This document shows positions 5,595 through 9,899 of a stretch of DNA of 9,899 nt, piece by piece (the stretch's first letter is position 1; every line of letters starts with the position of its first letter). Location of the stretch: assembly GCA_030632625.1 (NCBI GenBank), contig DAOVUK010000075.1, positions 1-9,899 of the forward strand, in the 5' to 3' direction. The notes beneath the pieces are model-generated. The model saw only the letters and a program-made list of their open reading frames with translations. It ran no database searches and had not been told where the DNA came from. Both the position numbers and the translations under genes were made by a program. The stretch is from Gammaproteobacteria bacterium (GTDB taxonomy: Bacteria; Pseudomonadota; Gammaproteobacteria; GRL18).

Positions 5595-6758
5595 ATGGGA
5601 ACAGATAAGATGACAGTGGCTAGTAAGCCAAGAGCAAAAAAATCAGTCGCATTATCAGGTGTTGTTGCAGGCAACACTGCACTTTGTTCAGTCGGACGTA
5701 CAGGTAATGATCTGCATTATCGTGGATATGATATTCTTGATTTTTCTGATAAGTCTGATTTTGAAGAAGTTGCCTATCTTTTAATACATGAGAAGTGGCC
5801 TGATAGAACAGAACTAACAGCCTATAAACAGAAGTTAAAAAAGCTAAGAAGCATTCCAGAAGCATTAAAAAGAGTATTAGAACAGATCCCCGCAAGCGCT
5901 CATCCGATGGATGTGATGCGTACGGGGTGTTCAATGCTGGGTACTCTTGAAACAGAAGATGATGCTCATGAAATAGATACTACCAGAACAATTGGTGACA
6001 GAATGATTGCTTGTTTTGGTTCGATACTTCTCTATTGGTGGCACTATGCTCACAATAATAAACAAATAGAAGTGGAAACCGATGATGATAGTATTGGCGG
6101 GCACTTTTTACATTTGTTACATGGTAAACCACCTGCTGAATCACAAGTACGTGCGATGCATGTATCACTCAATTTATATGCTGAACATGAATTCAATGCA
6201 TCAACCTTTGCTTCAAGAGTCATAGCCGGAACAGAATCTGATTTGCACTCGGCCGTGGTGGGTGCTATTGGTGCATTACGTGGCCCTAAGCATGGTGGTG
6301 CTAACGAAGCCGCCTGTATTATTCAACAGCGTTATCAAAGTGCAGATGATGCAGAGGAAGATATCCGTGAACGGGTAGGGCGAAAAGAGATCATTCTTGG
6401 TTTTGGTCATCCTGTTTATACGGTGGGTGATCCACGTAATGATATGATTAAAGGTGTGGCAAAATCATTATCACAAGAACGTAATGATATGCTGATGTAT
6501 GATGTTGCCGAACGCTTAGAGGGAGTTATGTGGGAACTAAAAAAAATGTTCCCTAATCTTGATTGGTTCTCAGCTGTTTCCTATCATATGTTAGGTATCC
6601 CAACTTCACTATTTACCCCGGTTTTTATTATCTCAAGAACTACGGGTTGGGTCGCACATGTTATTGAACAACGGATTGATAAAAAGATAATCAGGCCAAA
6701 TGCCAATTATACGGGGCCAGAGAATCAGGTGTGGAAACCGCTTGATGAAAGAGGTTAA
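5595..6758 (+). CDS. prpC: 2-methylcitrate synthase
   Basis: PrpC condenses propionyl-CoA with oxaloacetate to 2-methylcitrate. The 387-residue protein has the citrate synthase fold and the three catalytic residues of that family: H233 in [11 protein letters not shown]272 in [13 protein letters not shown], and D323 in [12 protein letters not shown]. The N-terminal part ([24 protein letters not shown]) and the length are those of the short, methylcitrate-type synthases rather than the longer gammaproteobacterial GltA. The ATG at 5595 has GGAG (5583-5586) 8 bp upstream. An internal ATG six codons later is possible but worse placed. It sits 20 bp after prpB and 30 bp before prpD, inside one operon. 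Some citrate synthase side activity is common in this family. Confidence 0.95.
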   Translation: MGTDKMTVASKPRAKKSVALSGVVAGNTALCSVGRTGNDLHYRGYDILDFSDKSDFEEVAYLLIHEKWPDRTELTAYKQKLKKLRSIPEALKRVLEQIPASAHPMDVMRTGCSMLGTLETEDDAHEIDTTRTIGDRMIACFGSILLYWWHYAHNNKQIEVETDDDSIGGHFLHLLHGKPPAESQVRAMHVSLNLYAEHEFNASTFASRVIAGTESDLHSAVVGAIGALRGPKHGGANEAACIIQQRYQSADDAEEDIRERVGRKEIILGFGHPVYTVGDPRNDMIKGVAKSLSQERNDMLMYDVAERLEGVMWELKKMFPNLDWFSAVSYHMLGIPTSLFTPVFIISRTTGWVAHVIEQRIDKKIIRPNANYTGPENQVWKPLDERG

Positions 6759-6788
6759 ATTTATTTCTATTACCAGGTTTATATCAGA

Positions 6789-8237
6789 ATGAGTTCAAAC
6801 AATGTTGAAAGTAATATTCGTCCGGATGCTGATCAGGAATTGGTTAATATTGCTGATTATGTCTGTGATTATAACGTAACATCTGAAGAAGCTCTGGAGA
6901 CAGCGCGTAATAATTTAATGGACAGTCTTGCCTGTATGTTAATGGCACTTGAGTATCCAGAAGCGGCTAAACATCTTGGTCCGTTGGTTCCAGGAACGAT
7001 TGTGCCCAATGGTGCCAGAGTTCCAGGTACCCATTTCCAGTTAGATCCGGTTAAAGCAGCATGGGATATTGGTGCGTTAGTACGCTGGCTTGATTTCAAT
7101 GATACTTGGCTGGCCGCTGAGTGGGGGCATCCATCGGATAACTGGGGTGCTGTTCTTGGACTGGGTGATTTTTTGAGTCGAAAAGCTGTATCGGAAGGCA
7201 AGGCTCCGATGACAATGGAAATGTTGTTGCACTATATGGTGAAAGCTCATGAAGTACAGGGAGTCCTGGCACTGGAAAACAGCTATAACCGTGTTGGACT
7301 GGATCATGTTGTGTTAGTTAAAGTGGCCTCTGCTGCAGTAGCGGCTGTTATGTTGGGTTTAGAAAAAGACCAGGTTATTGATGCTCTTTCACACGCCTGG
7401 GTTGATGGGCAATCATTACGTACTTATCGGCACACACCAAATACAGGCTCACGCAAATCGTGGGCTGCAGGTGATGCATCAAGTAGAGCCGTTCGCCTGG
7501 CCATGATGGTTGCAAAAGGTGAGATGGGCATGCCCAGTGTTCTTAGTGCACCACAATGGGGTTTTTATGATGTCTTATTTAAGGGTGAAAAATTTAAGTT
7601 CCAGCGCCCTTATGGCAGTTATGTTATGGAGCAGGTTCTTTTTAAAATTTCATTCCCAGCTGAATTCCATGCTCAGACTGCGGTAGAATGTGCCTTAACA
7701 CTTCACTCGAAAGTGGCTGATCGAGTAGATGATATTGAGCGTATTGAGTTAATAACTCAGGAATCAGCTATTCGAATTATTTCCAAAGAAGGCCCTTTAT
7801 ACAATCCTGCTGATAGGGATCATTGTCTGCAATATATGGTTGCTGTTGGCCTGCTCTTCGGTGAGTTAACCGCTGACTATTATGAGAACGATGTGGCTCA
7901 AAATCCGCAAATTGATAAATTGAGAAAATTGATGTCAGTAAAGGAAGATACTCGTTATTCACAGGAGTATCATGATCCAGAAAAACGTTCTATAGCCAAT
8001 GCTATTCAAGTATTCTTTAAAGATGGCAGCAGTACTGAAAAGGTTGAGGTTGAATACCCCATTGGTCATCGCCGTCGTCGTGCTGAAGGTATTCCAGTGC
8101 TGGAAAAGAAATTTTATGATGCACTGCATAAGCGATTCCCTCATCGTCAGGCGCAAAAGATCTATGATCTCTGTTTAGATTCAGAGCGATTGAATACAAC
8201 TTCAGTTAATGACTTTATGGATATGTTTGTTATTTAA
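6789..8237 (+). CDS. prpD: 2-methylcitrate dehydratase
   Basis: PrpD dehydrates 2-methylcitrate to 2-methylaconitate without an iron-sulfur cluster. The 482-residue protein is close to the 483 residues of E. coli PrpD and belongs to the MmgE/PrpD family. Recognisable stretches are DSLACMLMALEYPE, VRWLDFNDTWLAAEWGHPSDNWG (about 98-120), the segment HAWVDGQSLRTYRHTPNTGSR, KSWAAGDASSRAV, and FPAEFHAQTAVE. The ATG at 6789 has only a weak AGG (6775-6777) 11 bp before it. It is the last gene of the regulator-prpBCD run. The hydration of 2-methylaconitate to 2-methylisocitrate then needs an aconitase (AcnB in enterobacteria) encoded elsewhere, because acnD and prpF are not here. No intrinsic terminator is evident after the stop. 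Confidence 0.95.
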   Translation: MSSNNVESNIRPDADQELVNIADYVCDYNVTSEEALETARNNLMDSLACMLMALEYPEAAKHLGPLVPGTIVPNGARVPGTHFQLDPVKAAWDIGALVRWLDFNDTWLAAEWGHPSDNWGAVLGLGDFLSRKAVSEGKAPMTMEMLLHYMVKAHEVQGVLALENSYNRVGLDHVVLVKVASAAVAAVMLGLEKDQVIDALSHAWVDGQSLRTYRHTPNTGSRKSWAAGDASSRAVRLAMMVAKGEMGMPSVLSAPQWGFYDVLFKGEKFKFQRPYGSYVMEQVLFKISFPAEFHAQTAVECALTLHSKVADRVDDIERIELITQESAIRIISKEGPLYNPADRDHCLQYMVAVGLLFGELTADYYENDVAQNPQIDKLRKLMSVKEDTRYSQEYHDPEKRSIANAIQVFFKDGSSTEKVEVEYPIGHRRRRAEGIPVLEKKFYDALHKRFPHRQAQKIYDLCLDSERLNTTSVNDFMDMFVI

Positions 8238-8591
8238 TTTGGCTAAAGATTTATATCACTTTTTTCAAGTTGATCCATTACATTCCCAGGATGTCACTTA
8301 AACTATGTTACCACTTGATTACAACGATCTGGGCAAGTAAGGTCAGTAGAACCTGTTAACCCTTATTAATAAGATTGGTTTTAATTAATAGTTAATACAA
8401 TGAAGGTGTATCTATAATAGCTTCCTAAGAAATACCGAGGGTTTACCCATTAAGTCCTTACAAATCTACTTATAAGTTATAGGATAAACTAATATTATAA
8501 AAAAGGTATTATCTTTTAGAATGAAATAGAAGAACAATTATATATTTCTAAATCCTATTACAATTTCAAGCAATATTTTTAGGGGAAAGTA
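8238..8591. other. AT-rich non-coding region after prpD
   Basis: No gene is supported here. The stretch holds two short perfect palindromes, CTTATTAATAAG (8362-8373) and ACTTATAAGT (8468-8477), and a small GGG-TTTA-CCC element (8439-8448). None is followed by a T-run, so transcription stop after prpD is not explained by a visible hairpin. The very high A+T content could hide promoters for the small ORF at 8592, but none stands out. Confidence 0.5.
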
Positions 8592-8702
8592 ATGTTAAAT
8601 CAAATCATAGCAATAATAAAAAAATGTATTCCTGAAAAAATGAAACATGGTCTGACATTTCAACATTCTTCAGAATCTATCCATATGGGTCGTGGGTTAT
8701 AA
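8592..8702 (+). CDS. possible 36-residue small protein, unrecognised
   Basis: An ATG preceded by AGGGG (8581-8585), 6 bp upstream, opens a frame of 36 codons: a hydrophobic, then lysine-rich start (MLNQIIAIIKKCIPEKMKHG), then a polar end (SSESIHMGRGL). The ribosome binding site is among the best in the window, which argues for real translation. After the TAA the same frame stays open for another 30 codons (8703-8795, KHNGRKSIVTVVIKDRQIL and on). This could therefore be the broken start of a longer gene. I do not recognise either part. The context is AT-rich DNA between prpD and a Fic gene. Confidence 0.35.
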   Translation: MLNQIIAIIKKCIPEKMKHGLTFQHSSESIHMGRGL

Positions 8703-8955
8703 AAGCATAACGGAAGAAAATCAATAGTTACCGTAGTAATAAAAGACAGGCAAATTTTAAAAATATTTTCAATAAACAGGCTTGCTCTGTTTTAGTCAAA
8801 TTATATCAATTCCTGTTCAGTGGGGTCATTACGCTGATAATGAACAATTCTTAATATTTGGATATTTATTTTTATTCTTAATCATTTCATTTTATGATAC
8901 GATTAATGCATGTATTCATATCATTACCCACTAAATATCTGATTGGTGAACGATT
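8703..8955. other. AT-rich gap before the Fic gene, small hairpins only
   Basis: Visible structures are a hairpin TCATTA-CGCTGA-TAATGA (8826-8843), an overlapping inverted repeat TGTTCA...TGAACA (8814-8819 and 8841-8846), and ATGATA...TATCAT (8894-8899 and 8919-8924) with ATGCAT between its arms, 57 bp before the Fic start. The last could be a regulator site. No tRNA, riboswitch or intact gene is seen. Confidence 0.4.
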
Positions 8956-9899
8956 TTGGTTTCAAAATTAAACTCTCAATGGATATGGCAATATAACAAC
9001 TGGCCAGATTTTCAATACGACGCTCAGGCAGTTTTACCTGTTCTGGAACAAACTGTACGAAGCGTTTCACCTTTGTGCGCCCTGGCAAAAAACTTATCTC
9101 AGGATAAACAACTGCAACTGGAATCAGAAGTACTATTGGATGAAGCGCTTGCCAGTGCCAAAATCGAGGGTGAGATTTTAAATCGGGAATCAGTTCGCTC
9201 CAGTATTGCTAATAAACTAGGGCTGAGGAAGGATAAGGGAAAGGGCAAGAATAATCCGCAAAAACGAGCTTCGAAATCTGATGAAGCTTATCTTGATATC
9301 CTACTTGAATCCATAAGAAGCATAGAAACTCCACTAACAGAAAAGCAGCTTTTAAAATGGCATAGTATGATGTTCATTGATCACCCTGTTTTATATGACA
9401 TGATCATTGGTGATTATAGAAATGAAAGTATGTCAGTGGTATCGGGTCGCTTTGGAAAACAAACTACACACTTCATTGCCCCTTGTGAAAAAGCGGTGGT
9501 AAAAGAGTGTGTTAAAAAGCAAATGACCGAATTTTTTACCTGGCTTAATCAGAGACGAGAAGATAAACCGGCTGAATCAGGTTATGTCAGGGCTGCTATT
9601 GCAAAATTATGGTTTGTTACCATTCATCCTTTTGATGATGCTAATGGTCGTTTCTCGCGGATTATTGCTGAATATTGCCTGGCTCAAACTGAGGCTCTAC
9701 CACTGCGATTGTATTCCATCTCATCTCAAATAGAAGCCAATCGAAATGAGTATTATGAAGTGCTGGAAGTAACTCAAAGAGGCAACCTGGATATCACTCG
9801 TTGGATCATCTGGTTTTTGCAACAAGTTGATTCATCAGCACAAACAGCAATGATATTACTTAATAGAATTAATAGCTCAACCCAATTCTGGGATCAGCA
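8956..9899 (+). CDS. Fic-domain protein with DUF4172-like N-terminus (3' end outside window)
   Basis: Fic enzymes transfer AMP or related groups to target proteins. 314 codons are visible and the frame is still open at the window end; relatives are somewhat longer, so little is missing. The N-terminus (WIWQYNNWPDFQYDAQAVLPVL, about 9-30) is the DUF4172 type. An inhibitory helix motif SAKIEGE (S67, E71, G72) matches [ST]xxxE[GN], placing it with Fic proteins that carry their own inhibitor in cis at the N-terminal side. The flap (RNESMSVVSGRFGK) and catalytic motif HPFDDANGR (H224-R232) follow; the usual HPFxDGNGR has Gly where A229 is found. A lysine-rich stretch (RKDKGKGKNNPQKR) near 96-109 looks like an insert. 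The frame has a stop at 8947-8949, and the only common start before the conserved region is TTG 8956, with GGTGA (8945-8949) 6 bp upstream. The target is unknown. Confidence 0.88.
   Translation, partial: MVSKLNSQWIWQYNNWPDFQYDAQAVLPVLEQTVRSVSPLCALAKNLSQDKQLQLESEVLLDEALASAKIEGEILNRESVRSSIANKLGLRKDKGKGKNNPQKRASKSDEAYLDILLESIRSIETPLTEKQLLKWHSMMFIDHPVLYDMIIGDYRNESMSVVSGRFGKQTTHFIAPCEKAVVKECVKKQMTEFFTWLNQRREDKPAESGYVRAAIAKLWFVTIHPFDDANGRFSRIIAEYCLAQTEALPLRLYSISSQIEANRNEYYEVLEVTQRGNLDITRWIIWFLQQVDSSAQTAMILLNRINSSTQFWDQ

Noticed and set aside
5447..8199. Several minus-strand ORFs of 60-110 codons across prpB, prpC and prpD
   Set aside because: All are antisense shadows of recognised genes, with no ribosome binding sites or recognisable domains.
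8238..8340. Intrinsic terminator after prpD
   Set aside because: ACTTG/CAAGT arms (8313-8338) are short, widely spaced and lack a T-run.
1..9899. CRISPR array, complete insertion sequence or restriction/defence cluster
   Set aside because: No regularly spaced repeats, no transposase or integrase, and no defence genes beyond the toxin-antitoxin and Fic genes were seen.

Overview
The window is AT-rich bacterial DNA (roughly 40% GC by eye). The PrpB, PrpC, PrpD and PrpE sequences, the CCA end encoded in the tRNA fragment and the Phd/VapC, UPF0175 and Fic genes all suggest a gammaproteobacterium. No species can be named from the sequence alone. Every intact gene lies on the + strand.

Left part (1-2034), accessory and decaying. 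It opens with a possible C-terminal scrap of an unrecognised gene (2-121). A complete Phd/YefM-type antitoxin and VapC/FitB-like PIN toxin pair follows (223-902), with its own sigma70-like promoter and an operator palindrome touching the -10 box. Next come a 16-bp palindrome (970-985) and the 3' half of a tRNA-Leu(UAA) gene (about 1036-1093). The tRNA fragment is the usual footprint of a tRNA-targeting integrase. Beyond it lies an orphan UPF0175 antitoxin (1392-1655). Its PIN toxin partner is cut after a dozen or so codons, where the sequence changes frame into a fragment of an AAA_14/DUF4143-type ATPase (about 1684-1914).

Centre (2035-8237), metabolic core. This is a complete methylcitrate pathway. 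PrpE activates propionate to propionyl-CoA, PrpC condenses it with oxaloacetate, PrpD dehydrates 2-methylcitrate, and PrpB cleaves 2-methylisocitrate to pyruvate and succinate. The hydration step between PrpD and PrpB would need an aconitase encoded elsewhere; neither acnD nor prpF is present here. A GntR/FCD regulator sits between prpE and prpBCD. The regulator, prpB, prpC and prpD form a tight run (4-bp ATGA overlap, then 20-bp and 30-bp gaps). A strong promoter match sits just before the regulator, between two TGTCGACA palindromes whose centres are 63 bp apart. This looks like autoregulation of the operon.

Right part (8238-9899). About 720 bp of very AT-rich DNA holds small palindromes and one 36-codon ORF with a strong ribosome binding site. 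A Fic-domain protein with an N-terminal DUF4172-like region follows from 8956 and runs off the window end. It carries an inhibitory helix motif and a Fic motif with one Gly-to-Ala change.

Overall this is a conventional propionate operon set between an island-end-like region and a Fic gene. I do not see a clearly new system. The most testable new points are the paired operator boxes around the prp promoter, the tRNA-Leu footprint beside a toxin-antitoxin module, and the collapsed second module.
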